Shown: positions 18,810-26,130, numbered from the stretch's first letter. The stretch is DNA of 64,000 nt from an uncultured Pelagibacteraceae bacterium (GCA_902532225.1 CACAHI010000001.1:1-64000); one strand, 5' to 3'. Program-made: numbers and translations. The notes: generated from the sequence alone by a model not told the origin.

Positions 18810-18884
18810 GGACCGGTAGCTTCAATTGGATAGAGCGCGCCGCTACGGACGGCGAGGTTGAGGGTTCGACTCCTTCTCGGTCCA
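18810..18884 (+). tRNA. Complete tRNA-Arg(ACG) carried by the element
   Basis: A 75-nt cloverleaf: acceptor GGACCGG pairs with TCGGTCC (one G-T pair), D stem GCTT/GAGC with one base more in the D region than the host gene, anticodon stem CGCCG/CGGCG, loop CTACGGA with anticodon ACG at 18845-18847, variable loop AGGTT, and T arm GAGGG-TTCGACT-CCTTC. The discriminator is A and CCA is not encoded, unlike the host gene. A TATATAAAT box at 18787-18795 could be its promoter. It reads CGU, CGC and CGA after A34-to-inosine editing and so can replace the host gene broken by integration. Confidence 0.9.
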
Positions 18885-19404
18885 CGAAAATTTCTGAAAA
18901 AATTATTTTGAAACTCGCTACTACTGCTGCATGATTCAGTGTTGGGCACCGACAACAATAGCAGCGAGAGATTTACTATTAATGTTGAGGGCTAATATAG
19001 AATTTAAAATTTAATTTTGAACCGTGGATATATGGGCATGCAGCGAGGAAATTTTGTGCAAGCAAACCTAACCAAGAACCATGGACAAGATTTTTAATGA
19101 GGTTAACCAGTTTAGTTAGCTTAAAAAATTTGTTACTTTTGAATGAAACACTTACCTTGAATGTACGGGGAATAATTCCGGAGGTTACCCTCGAATTATT
19201 TTTCTCAAAGCATTGAATTAATTTATTTTTTGAAAAATACACTGGGGATCATAGGGGAACAGTTCGGAGTAATTAAAAGTAATTATACCGTCTCTTGGAG
19301 CTGCTCAAAACTTATTCAAACAAGCTAATTTTGGCTAACTTTACTGGTACACATTAGCCCACTTTTTATTCAAAAGTTCTGTTGCCCAAGTTCTCTGACA
19401 AGTT
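18885..19404. other. Non-coding stretch of the element
   Basis: About 520 bp between the element's tRNA and its last gene. I see no convincing gene: the only open frame of note (minus strand, 18979-19242) starts with GTG, lacks a ribosome binding site and matches no family I know. An imperfect inverted repeat built on CTCGCT/AGCGAG spans about 18913-18967. No function is assigned. Confidence 0.5.
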
Positions 19405-19728
19405 TTAGTGTAATCGAGGAACAAGAATTTTGGCTTCCGGAGCTCTGCCCTGACCGTTGAGTTTTAGATCGATTAATTTTTTCTCTTCTAACACTCTCAA
19501 CTTTTCCCACTTGATTGATCTGTGTACTCCAACAAGTTCCTCTAGTTTTTTATTCGGAATTTTTATGAAAGTATGTGCGGTTCTAGATAGTTCACCTCTG
19601 CTAACCATTATCCCCTCTTGCATTCGAATATATAAAAATATTCTAACGGCATTTACGCCGTACTTGCTGAACTCTAATAATTGATTCACGCTGATAGGTC
19701 CTCTAATAAATTTACCTTTATCGTACAT
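19405..19728 (-). CDS. Small winged-helix-like protein of the element
   Basis: A 107-residue protein following the DNA polymerase gene by about 30 bp on the same strand. Its pattern is helical segments (VNQLLEFSKYGVNAVRIFLYIRMQEG, too long to be one motif but predicted helical) followed by an HTH-like stretch around IPNKKLEELVGVHRS and a wing-like VLEEKKLIDLKLNG. Helix-turn-helix with a following beta wing suggests DNA binding, as in replication-initiator or MarR-like folds. I do not recognise a family. It could be a regulator or an origin-binding protein. Confidence 0.55.
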   Translation of the reverse strand: MYDKGKFIRGPISVNQLLEFSKYGVNAVRIFLYIRMQEGIMVSRGELSRTAHTFIKIPNKKLEELVGVHRSIKWEKLRVLEEKKLIDLKLNGQGRAPEAKILVPRLH

Positions 19729-19758
19729 CAGTTATATACCATTATTATTATATTAACA

Positions 19759-21594
19759 TTAAACATATATACCCCTGTCCACCTTTAAGGTTACCTCTTG
19801 CCTATGTTTTATATTTTTGAATTTGTCTATTTCGTTAAATATTAAATCAAATATTTTCTGATCCTGAGGTTCTTGTTTAAAGTTTCCTCGATGTAGTTCT
19901 GCATCAACTTGTATTTCACCGCCTACTATGTGTCGAGCAGCATCAATCATACATTGCTTTGCAGTTCTAATCATATCCCTATGTTCAGGGATCGGGCATT
20001 CAATTAAAAATGCATCGTGAATCATTGCGCAAACTTTTATGTTTGAGTTACACAATCTTATTAATGCATTACGCAACACATCCGCCGCCGTTGCTTGTAT
20101 TGGAAAATTAATCACCGACCTTGGATTAATAAATTTATCTTTAGGAAATCTTCTGTCCCAACCGTTAGGTGTTGAAATGACTCCGAACATTTGAGCGTGG
20201 TTCGAGTGCTGCTCATTCCATTCAAAGTATTTAGAATAAATTTCTTTATATTTTTTTAATAGTCCAGCAGCTTCCGATTGTGTAATTCCATATTGCTTTA
20301 GACTCTTAGCCATGCTGCGGCTTCCCATTCCATAGTTACTTGCAAGAACAATAACTTTAAATATTTTTCTTTGTTCAGGATGAGATTGTTTTGTTGCATC
20401 CTCAGGAATAGCACCAGCAAGTTTTGCAGTGTGTAAATAAATATCGCCTGAATTATAAGCTTCTAATAAATTTTCATCACCACTCAATTGCGCCGCTATA
20501 AATGGTTCCTCTGATTTATAGTCTAGATAAGCTAAAACATTTCCATAACTAGGTCTTAAAAAGTTTCTTGCCCATTTAGAATTTCCGAATATCCATTTGG
20601 TACTTGGATTGCATCTTCCAGTAGTCGTGCCAAACATTTTAAATCCGCCATTTGGCCTATACCTATTATCCTCAGAAACATTGAATTCTGTTAGTTTTGT
20701 TTGGTTACTCAGATCAAATACTTTTGAAACAGCTTTTATATCGGGATAAGTCTCTTTGAAAATATCGAAAGTATCACCATTAGTTTTTAGTTTTCCTTTT
20801 GGTGTCTTAGGCCATTCAGTAATTAAATCTAATTTTCTTACTAGCTGCTCAAACTTTTGATGTGAGAATTTTGATTTCTCGTCCCAAAGTCCAAGTGATT
20901 GATTTAGTTCTTGGATTACAGAATCTTTTACCAAGGGCCAATAATCATTAAAAGTTTTCATTTGCTTTACATCAACGGGCATTCCATTTTTTAAAACAGA
21001 AGCAACACACGCCATTGATTGACCGCGCTCCAAAGCTTGCTCCAATAAAGTTTCATAATCGTTGCCGCAAGTTTTTTCTAAATCTTGTAACAAGCCATAG
21101 AATACATGCTCCGACATCAACACATCTTTTTCGCAATAATTTAAAATCTTTTCTCTTTCATTCTCGGTCCAAGTGTTCTGTTTAATACACATATCTCTAA
21201 AATATTCTTTTTCTTCTTTTGAAGTAGGGTGAGGGAACTCGTAAGCTCTTGCAGCAGCAAGTAACGAGAGCTCAGGCCAACGGCCTTTATATAATTTTGC
21301 TAACTCAGTCCAACAATCAAACACATAAGGCGGACGGCCCATTAACATATTTAAAAAATATCCTACCTCTGCATTTGCGTAATGACAAACGAACATTGTC
21401 TTTTCAAAATCAAAATGATGTTGCGCCATGTTTCGTTGCCCATAATCCCAAATCTTTAATGTTTGTCCCGTGGATAAATCTTTATAGACTGCGCATAAAG
21501 CTTTAGTGCAATAGGTGTTTGAAACATCTGACTGAAACTCCGTGTCAACAACAACGACACGGAATTTAGTTTTAATGTATTCAAGAAAACTCAT
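19759..21594 (-). CDS. Family A DNA polymerase with proofreading domain (phage/element type)
   Basis: A 611-residue replicative-type polymerase with no 5' nuclease domain. The N-terminal 3'-5' exonuclease shows VVVVDTEF (D17, E19) and YCEKD (Y153, D157). The polymerase domain has TTTGRCNP (323-330), motif A LDYKSEEP (D358), motif B with R409, K413 and Y421 followed by G, and motif C IHDAFLIE (H526, D527). The residue after the catalytic Asp in motif C is Ala, not the usual Glu. Position L417 aligns with E. coli Pol I F762. The gene overlaps the preceding one by 4 bases, so it belongs to the element's operon and probably replicates it. Confidence 0.9.
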   Translation of the reverse strand: MSFLEYIKTKFRVVVVDTEFQSDVSNTYCTKALCAVYKDLSTGQTLKIWDYGQRNMAQHHFDFEKTMFVCHYANAEVGYFLNMLMGRPPYVFDCWTELAKLYKGRWPELSLLAAARAYEFPHPTSKEEKEYFRDMCIKQNTWTENEREKILNYCEKDVLMSEHVFYGLLQDLEKTCGNDYETLLEQALERGQSMACVASVLKNGMPVDVKQMKTFNDYWPLVKDSVIQELNQSLGLWDEKSKFSHQKFEQLVRKLDLITEWPKTPKGKLKTNGDTFDIFKETYPDIKAVSKVFDLSNQTKLTEFNVSEDNRYRPNGGFKMFGTTTGRCNPSTKWIFGNSKWARNFLRPSYGNVLAYLDYKSEEPFIAAQLSGDENLLEAYNSGDIYLHTAKLAGAIPEDATKQSHPEQRKIFKVIVLASNYGMGSRSMAKSLKQYGITQSEAAGLLKKYKEIYSKYFEWNEQHSNHAQMFGVISTPNGWDRRFPKDKFINPRSVINFPIQATAADVLRNALIRLCNSNIKVCAMIHDAFLIECPIPEHRDMIRTAKQCMIDAARHIVGGEIQVDAELHRGNFKQEPQDQKIFDLIFNEIDKFKNIKHRQEVTLKVDRGIYV

Positions 21595-22187
21595 TTGATT
21601 AAACCAATTGTTCTCTTCACAATTTCGTGTTCAGTAGAATCAATTATTCTTTCAGCAAAAGATTTCTTTAAATGGTTTAATATCTCATCACTATCGGGCC
21701 ACTGAGGATGTCCAAGGACCTCCGGATCACGGGGTTGCTCTAGCATATAACTTTTAATTGAATCATCCCAATATATTTTCACCCATTGCTTTTGTGCATC
21801 GGGAATAATATTTTTTATTTGATTGTGAACTTCCATAACTCTATTTGAAAATGGACTAGGTTGTTTTGCTAACCAAATAAATCTTTGCATATTAGCTGCG
21901 ATTACGCATGGGCAAACAATTGCAGATTTAACTTGCGAGGGATTTAGTAACTGAACAATTTTCTCATCTGTCTCATCGTCCTTACCTTGGATTAACCATT
22001 CTTTCATAGCTCCTCCGCCGTCTCGCTGCTCATACATATTCACAATGTCTAAATCCTCAATAGAATTGCCATAAATTTGAATAAAATCTGAGTTCTTTGG
22101 TTTTCTTATTTGCCACTCTTGCGGTTTGGTTGTTGCCAGTGTTGCAAGTCTAGCGGCAGTCTTTCTGTGTTTATTTGGATCGAACAT
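21591..22187 (-). CDS. Unknown element protein coupled to the DNA polymerase
   Basis: A 198-residue protein I do not recognise. It starts MFDPNKHRKTAARLATLA after a good AAGGAG ribosome binding site and ends overlapping the polymerase start by 4 bases. The composition is soluble and mixed, with an acidic stretch (KDDETDEK) and several tryptophans in WPDSDEI, WVKIYWDD and FIWLAK. There is no signal peptide or membrane segment. Position directly before a polymerase often holds single-strand-binding or helicase-loader proteins, but no such motif is seen, so that role is only a possibility. Confidence 0.7.
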   Translation of the reverse strand: MFDPNKHRKTAARLATLATTKPQEWQIRKPKNSDFIQIYGNSIEDLDIVNMYEQRDGGGAMKEWLIQGKDDETDEKIVQLLNPSQVKSAIVCPCVIAANMQRFIWLAKQPSPFSNRVMEVHNQIKNIIPDAQKQWVKIYWDDSIKSYMLEQPRDPEVLGHPQWPDSDEILNHLKKSFAERIIDSTEHEIVKRTIGLIK

Positions 22188-22210
22188 AATAATAAATCTC
22201 CTTTTAAGTT

Positions 22211-22621
22211 TTAATGTTTCGTTTCTAGAAAAGAACCAAAATCAAACTCCAATTGATCTTTGTCCGTTCGCAAAGTAACGGGCTCAGGTTCTTCTTCTTC
22301 CGTGTTATTAGGTTCCTCATCTTCTTGGAATAACCAGTGATCGGGAACATAATCTTTTAATTGGCGCTCAACTAAATTTAATCTAGCTTCTCTGCTCTCT
22401 AGTCTAGTTATCAACGCCCAATATCTTCCGGATAATCTAATATAAGCATCCGTAAGATTTTCAGTTCTTTTTAAATTTGAATTATATAATTGTTTTATTT
22501 CTGTTTTTATTTCCGGTAACTCTGAAAGATGATCCGAAACTTCTTTGATTAAATTATTATTTGTCTTTGCAAGTTCTAATCCAAGAACATATCTAGGGTT
22601 TCTATCTTTTCTCAATCGCAT
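22211..22621 (-). CDS. Unknown element protein with a C-terminal clamp-motif-like tail
   Basis: A 136-residue protein, largely alpha-helical and probably coiled-coil in its first 100 residues (ELAKTNNNLIKEVSDHLSEL, then RLESREARLNLVERQL), followed by a very acidic stretch and the terminal segment DKDQLEFDFGSFLETKH. QLEFDF resembles a bacterial sliding-clamp-binding motif (consensus near QLxLF) placed in a flexible tail. It overlaps the preceding gene by 20 bases. The family is not recognised; a DNA-replication accessory role is an inference. Confidence 0.65.
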   Translation of the reverse strand: MRLRKDRNPRYVLGLELAKTNNNLIKEVSDHLSELPEIKTEIKQLYNSNLKRTENLTDAYIRLSGRYWALITRLESREARLNLVERQLKDYVPDHWLFQEDEEPNNTEEEEPEPVTLRTDKDQLEFDFGSFLETKH

Positions 22622-22844
22622 TTAATCTTTCCTCCAGCATTACAACTGCTTTTGATAAGCGGTCTATTATTGTGAATGATCTCAAAGTTAAATTTTTCAT
22701 AGCTTTGTAATCAACTTGATTGTGTTCGCATACTGCGGGTTCTTTAGGTTTTCTTTTTGGACCTGAAAAGACTGCGCGTATAGTTTTACTGTTTGGGTAT
22801 TTCTCATAGGGAGGTGTACCAAAATTATTCTTTTTATTTTTCAT
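22602..22844 (-). CDS. Unknown 80-residue element protein
   Basis: A short protein with a basic, disordered-looking N-terminus (KNKKNNFGTPPYEKYPNSK) and a helical C-terminus (DRLSKAVVMLEERLNAIEKR) that could form a coiled coil. It overlaps its neighbours on both sides, by 11 bases upstream and 20 downstream, which supports it being translated within the operon. No family is recognised. Confidence 0.6.
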   Translation of the reverse strand: MKNKKNNFGTPPYEKYPNSKTIRAVFSGPKRKPKEPAVCEHNQVDYKAMKNLTLRSFTIIDRLSKAVVMLEERLNAIEKR

Positions 22845-23733
22845 TTAGTTTCCTTATTATTTCTAAGAGCTCACCGAAAGTTTCATCGCCTCTCAATTGG
22901 ATGTTATAAATTTCTTCGACTCTTGTTGTGAACGGTCGCTTATCATCAAGCGGTTTAGTGCTGCCGTTACTACCGTTAGCATAAGCGCGCCTATCAAACA
23001 TTCCAATTCCTGAAGTTCTTTCAACGGCATTTTCTAAATCATTTACGAGCTGCAACTTGGCTAAGGTGTTGTCCTCTGCTTTAGGAAATTTAAACTGATA
23101 GGATTTATCTTCGGGTTTTGGTTTATCGTACCACGGCTTTTCATGCGGTATAGGTCCAATAGGAATTACATTTGGATATTCGTCTTTCCCGTTTGCTTCA
23201 CTTGGTTTGTTTGGTGTGTAAGCAACTTTTTTATTTGGCTTTTGTATTTTCTTTATTATCTTTTCAAACGGTCCAACTTTATCCAGCTTTTTATTTTTTA
23301 ATTCTTGTAACTCTTTTCGCTTATCTTCTTTTAAAATTTTAGCTGCTCTTCTTCGCAGATCGTTATATTCTTTAATTAACTTTGGATCTTGCTTATGGAA
23401 TCTAGCTGCATCTGAACCGGTACTCATAGCAATTATAGCTTCCGATGTTGTTAATGCGTCTTTGATATCTTTCCTCTTGAAGTAACCAGCTTTTGCAAGC
23501 TCATCGTATTTGTCATTCATCTTCACCGCATCTTTCATTGTGTAAGTCTTTTCAGTTTCATCGCCCCTGATCTCACCGTTTGGAAGTAATCTTACATTCT
23601 CAATAATTTTATTTGGATCACCCTCACCATGAAGAGCTGCAACTGAATCAATGTATTTGACTGCAATGTTTTGGTCCTCAGGTTTATTTGATTTGGATAA
23701 AATATTTAGTAATTGATTTTGAACTCGCTTCAT
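22834..23733 (-). CDS. Unknown 299-residue element protein
   Basis: A charged soluble protein whose ATG overlaps the stop codon of the excisionase-like gene by one base. The N-terminal half is helical (TMKDAVKMNDKYDELAKAG, then LTTSEAIIAMSTGSDAARFH), the middle is rich in lysine and proline (about 145-225) and looks disordered, and a helical C-terminus follows. No catalytic motif, zinc site or membrane segment is visible. I do not recognise a family. Its place between excisionase and replication genes suggests a regulatory or replication role, without direct evidence. Confidence 0.7.
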   Translation of the reverse strand: MKRVQNQLLNILSKSNKPEDQNIAVKYIDSVAALHGEGDPNKIIENVRLLPNGEIRGDETEKTYTMKDAVKMNDKYDELAKAGYFKRKDIKDALTTSEAIIAMSTGSDAARFHKQDPKLIKEYNDLRRRAAKILKEDKRKELQELKNKKLDKVGPFEKIIKKIQKPNKKVAYTPNKPSEANGKDEYPNVIPIGPIPHEKPWYDKPKPEDKSYQFKFPKAEDNTLAKLQLVNDLENAVERTSGIGMFDRRAYANGSNGSTKPLDDKRPFTTRVEEIYNIQLRGDETFGELLEIIRKLNEK

Positions 23734-23972
23734 TACGGTTTCCTCTGATCTTTTTTGTAATTGCTGACTCTGCCGCCAGCGTTGTTGTTAGCTCTAGCGT
23801 TATGATGCAAGTTTTTATTTATAAACCTCTCCAAGCCGTCAATCGGATATCTAACAACACCGTCCATTTTTAAAAATGGCGGTCCGTTACCTAAAGCTCT
23901 TTTGTTTGCAAGAGTTCTTGTTGAAACTGATAAGCGCTCCGCGGCTTCTTTGGGTTTAAAAAATAATTTCAT
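23733..23972 (-). CDS. Excisionase/AlpA-like helix-turn-helix protein
   Basis: A 79-residue protein with the MerR/excisionase-type HTH_17 pattern: FFKPKEAAERLSVSTRTLANKR, then the wing NGPPFLKMDGVVRYP and IDGLERFI. Such proteins bend DNA at attachment sites or regulate integrase. I chose the ATG at 23972 because AAGG lies at good spacing upstream; an in-frame TTG seven codons earlier lacks one. The C-terminal tail is basic and asparagine-rich. It lies two genes from the integrase, fitting a role in excision or repression. Confidence 0.8.
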   Translation of the reverse strand: MKLFFKPKEAAERLSVSTRTLANKRALGNGPPFLKMDGVVRYPIDGLERFINKNLHHNARANNNAGGRVSNYKKDQRKP

Positions 23973-24041
23973 ATTCTTAGCCCTTAAATGCAAACAAGTG
24001 CAAAGAACAGAAAACTAACTTCCCGTTTTTAATTTCGGGAA

Positions 24042-24452
24042 CTATTTATTTTTTGGAAAATAGTCAGGATCGAAAATAATTTTTATTGTTTCAGTATTCC
24101 AAAACCTATCGATGTGTCTCTCAACTAATTTATATCTTTTGAATTGTCCGTTGGTTCGAATATCTTTTATCACGGTTAGGTTGGTCCATTTTTTATCTTC
24201 GTTGTCATCAAACGCAGCTCTCTTCTTACCTTTAAAAAATTTATCCAACACTTCATCAAGCATCTTTGATTTAGCAACTGCCATAGTAATTTTTCTTTTA
24301 GTCATTGGTTTAGAAACTTTTGTAGAATAAAATCCGAACAAGTAACCAAGTCTAAAATAAATATGTGAAAGCTTCCGTTTCTTGATTGCTTTTTTATATC
24401 CGTGTTTTTTGATTAACGCTAACGCAGCGCGCAATTTCTTGTCAGTGCCCAT
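24042..24452 (-). CDS. Unknown basic element protein
   Basis: A 136-residue, strongly basic protein between the integrase and excisionase-like genes. The N-terminus (RAALALIKKHGYKKAIKKRK) is helical and could bind DNA; the C-terminus (VIKDIRTNGQFKRYKLVERH, IKIIFDPDYF) looks like beta structure. No family is recognised. An inverted repeat CGAATAA/TTATTCG at about 24456-24475 separates it from the integrase gene. Confidence 0.6.
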   Translation of the reverse strand: MGTDKKLRAALALIKKHGYKKAIKKRKLSHIYFRLGYLFGFYSTKVSKPMTKRKITMAVAKSKMLDEVLDKFFKGKKRAAFDDNEDKKWTNLTVIKDIRTNGQFKRYKLVERHIDRFWNTETIKIIFDPDYFPKNK

Positions 24453-24494
24453 GGCCGAATAATAACTTTTATTCGACCACGAACCAAGAATTAA

Positions 24495-25823
24495 TTATGC
24501 AGCAAACGCCTTTGATATTTTCTCTGATTCATTCATCAAGAATTCAGGATCAGCAGCAGCATAAATTTCAGTAGTTTGAACCGTCGCGTGTCCAAGCATC
24601 TTTTGTAACGCTCTTAAACTAACTCCACTACTCACACTGAAAACTGCAAAAGTATGTCTTAAAGATTTTAAGTCTCTATCTTCAACACCAGCAGCTTCTT
24701 TGATTTTTTTCCAAAGTTTTCTAACTTCAAAGATGTGTTTTAATTTACAAGGTTTCAATCCTCTTTTGGTTCTACGCATTTGTCCCATTCGCCAATTAGG
24801 AAAAAGATATTTATGTCTTAAATCATCTTTCTTGTAATAGTGAACCGGATCAGCATTCGATCTCAATTCAATGATGTATCTTAAATGTTCAATCATTGTA
24901 TCGTTGATCGGTCTAGACCATTGTCCAACTTTAGATTTTTTATAGTGAATTAATTTTTTATCTAAATCAATTTGATCGATAGTTAAATTAAACACCTCTG
25001 ATTGTGGGCGCCCGCCGCAATACAACGCTGCAAGAATTGCGTTACAAGGAACTCTGAATTCAGGTTTCTTTCTGAATTTTATAAGCTGCGTAATCAGCTT
25101 TTTCATCGCCTTTGTATTGTAGTAATCGTAATGATCTTTCTCTTCTACATTCAATTCTTTCTTCGGCATTGATGCGGGATTCTTGCCAATAAAATAATTC
25201 TTTCGCATTGCGTAATTATAATATTTACGAATTAAACGAACCATTCTATTTGCAGAATATTTGGTCCTTGATGTTATTGCTCCGTGATATTCAAAGATAT
25301 CTTCCGTTGTTATATCACTCAATCTCTTCGATTTAATGTTCATAGCATCGGGATATTTTTTCCAAAGTTTCTGAATACCAGCATCGTTGCTAGTTCCATA
25401 AATATAAGCGCCTATTTGACCGATCTCATCATCAAGGTTTCTTTTATTTCTAGAACTTGTTTTTGCATCCAGTTTCTTTTTCTCAAACTCTTCAACAATA
25501 TCACCTAGAGTTTTTTCTTTTTGTCGAGCAGCTTTAGCAAGTATTGGATCTTTGCCCTGAACATTATCAGCTTTAATCATGGCACCTAACTTACGGGCCT
25601 GAGTAATTGACATCTCAGGAAAATCACCGATCTTTGTTCTCTTGCTATATTTGTATTCAGAAATATATCGCTGCAAGTAAAATGATTTCTCACCAGTAAT
25701 CTGAACATATATTCTCAATCCAATACATTCAGAATCTAGAAGATAATATCTCTGATTTTTAGGATGCAATTTTTTAATCATTGCGTCCGTATATTTTTTT
25801 CTCTCTTGTTTATCGTGTTTCAT
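24495..25823 (-). CDS. int: Tyrosine integrase (P4-like, with arm-binding domain)
   Basis: Site-specific recombinase of 442 residues that would insert and excise the element at tRNA-Arg. The N-terminus (about 10-95) is a DUF4102-type arm-binding domain (GLRIYVQITGEKSFYLQRY, KIGDFPEMSITQARKLG). A core-binding domain spans about 105-215 and the catalytic domain follows, with R272 (GGRPQSEV), a lysine in HYKKSKVGQ, R389 (KSLRHTFA), H412 (MLGHAT) and nucleophile Y421 (TEIYAAA). The usual HxxR histidine is K386 here. An AAGGA ribosome binding site precedes the ATG. It lies next to the right attachment site and reads inward, as usual for tRNA-targeting elements. Confidence 0.93.
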   Translation of the reverse strand: MKHDKQERKKYTDAMIKKLHPKNQRYYLLDSECIGLRIYVQITGEKSFYLQRYISEYKYSKRTKIGDFPEMSITQARKLGAMIKADNVQGKDPILAKAARQKEKTLGDIVEEFEKKKLDAKTSSRNKRNLDDEIGQIGAYIYGTSNDAGIQKLWKKYPDAMNIKSKRLSDITTEDIFEYHGAITSRTKYSANRMVRLIRKYYNYAMRKNYFIGKNPASMPKKELNVEEKDHYDYYNTKAMKKLITQLIKFRKKPEFRVPCNAILAALYCGGRPQSEVFNLTIDQIDLDKKLIHYKKSKVGQWSRPINDTMIEHLRYIIELRSNADPVHYYKKDDLRHKYLFPNWRMGQMRRTKRGLKPCKLKHIFEVRKLWKKIKEAAGVEDRDLKSLRHTFAVFSVSSGVSLRALQKMLGHATVQTTEIYAAADPEFLMNESEKISKAFAA

Positions 25824-25903
25824 TAATAGTCCTTTCGTTTTTTGTTTTTGTTATCACGAGTAAAAGATGAGGTGTTCTAAATAGGATTCCCAAAGTGAAA
25901 AAC

Positions 25904-25977
25904 GGGAACTCATTTCGGAACTCTACGGGAACTCTAGCGGCAATCTGAATCATGTTCGGAACTCTATCGGAACTCGA
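25904..25977. repeat. Right arm-type integrase sites (five copies)
   Basis: Copies related to GGGAACTCTA lie at 25904-25913 (one end mismatch), 25916-25925, 25927-25936, 25957-25966 and 25968-25977 (one mismatch); three have C as the first base. Spacing within groups is 11-12 bp, one helical turn. They sit between the integrase start and the right attachment site, mirroring the pair at 18164-18184. The arrangement fits P' arm sites. Binding is inferred. Confidence 0.7.
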
Positions 25978-26085
25978 TGAGTCGTGAACAAACGGTGAAT
26001 CGTGCATACCTCTAAACCTCTTCTTTCTGTTGAAAAGATTTAGTTTCTTGCTATTGTTAAAAAGGGCATCGTGCGGAGCGTTTCA

Positions 26086-26092
26086 CTACGGA
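26086..26092. repeat. attR core (CTACGGA)
   Basis: Right copy of the seven-base crossover sequence shared with 18078-18084. The bases to its left (GTTTCA) belong to the element and do not pair with the 3' anticodon stem CCAGG, so no functional tRNA is rebuilt at this end. Confidence 0.85.
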
Positions 26093-26130
26093 CCAGGAGG
26101 TTCTGGGTTCAACTCCTAGCAGGCGCGCCA
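26086..26130 (+). tRNA. tRNA-Arg(ACG), 3' half of the split host gene
   Basis: Begins with the anticodon loop CTACGGA, then the 3' anticodon stem CCAGG, variable loop AGGTT, T arm CTGGG-TTCAACT-CCTAG, acceptor strand CAGGCGC, discriminator G and encoded CCA. CAGGCGC pairs perfectly with GCGCCTG at 18046-18052, and CCAGG pairs with CTTGG at 18073-18077 (one G-T pair). This shows the two pieces are one interrupted gene. Confidence 0.93.

Larger units (their letters stand above)
18078..26085 (-). mobile_element. 8.0-kb tRNA-Arg-integrated element encoding its own tRNA, integrase and DNA polymerase
   Basis: The element is bounded by two copies of CTACGGA, at 18078-18084 and 26086-26092, at the point where the host tRNA-Arg gene is split. 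All nine recognised genes are on the minus strand: tyrosine integrase at the right end, then a small basic protein, an excisionase-like protein, four unknown proteins, a family A DNA polymerase and a winged-helix-like protein. The left 1.3 kb is non-coding apart from a complete tRNA-Arg(ACG). Genes here look visibly less AT-rich than the host's and use CGN arginine codons more often. No virion, packaging or lysis gene is visible, so it is a replication-competent integrative element or phage satellite rather than a full prophage. The class is inferred. Confidence 0.9.

Noticed and set aside
18722-18958. Open frame on the minus strand across the element's tRNA
   Set aside because: It is antisense to the tRNA-Arg and owes its length to tRNA sequence.
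18979-19242. 87-codon open frame on the minus strand in the element's non-coding part
   Set aside because: GTG start without ribosome binding site and no recognisable family. A real gene cannot be fully excluded.
25810-26007. Open frame on the minus strand covering the right end of the element
   Set aside because: It runs through the integrase-site repeats and the integrase start region, has no ribosome binding site and a repeat-driven composition.
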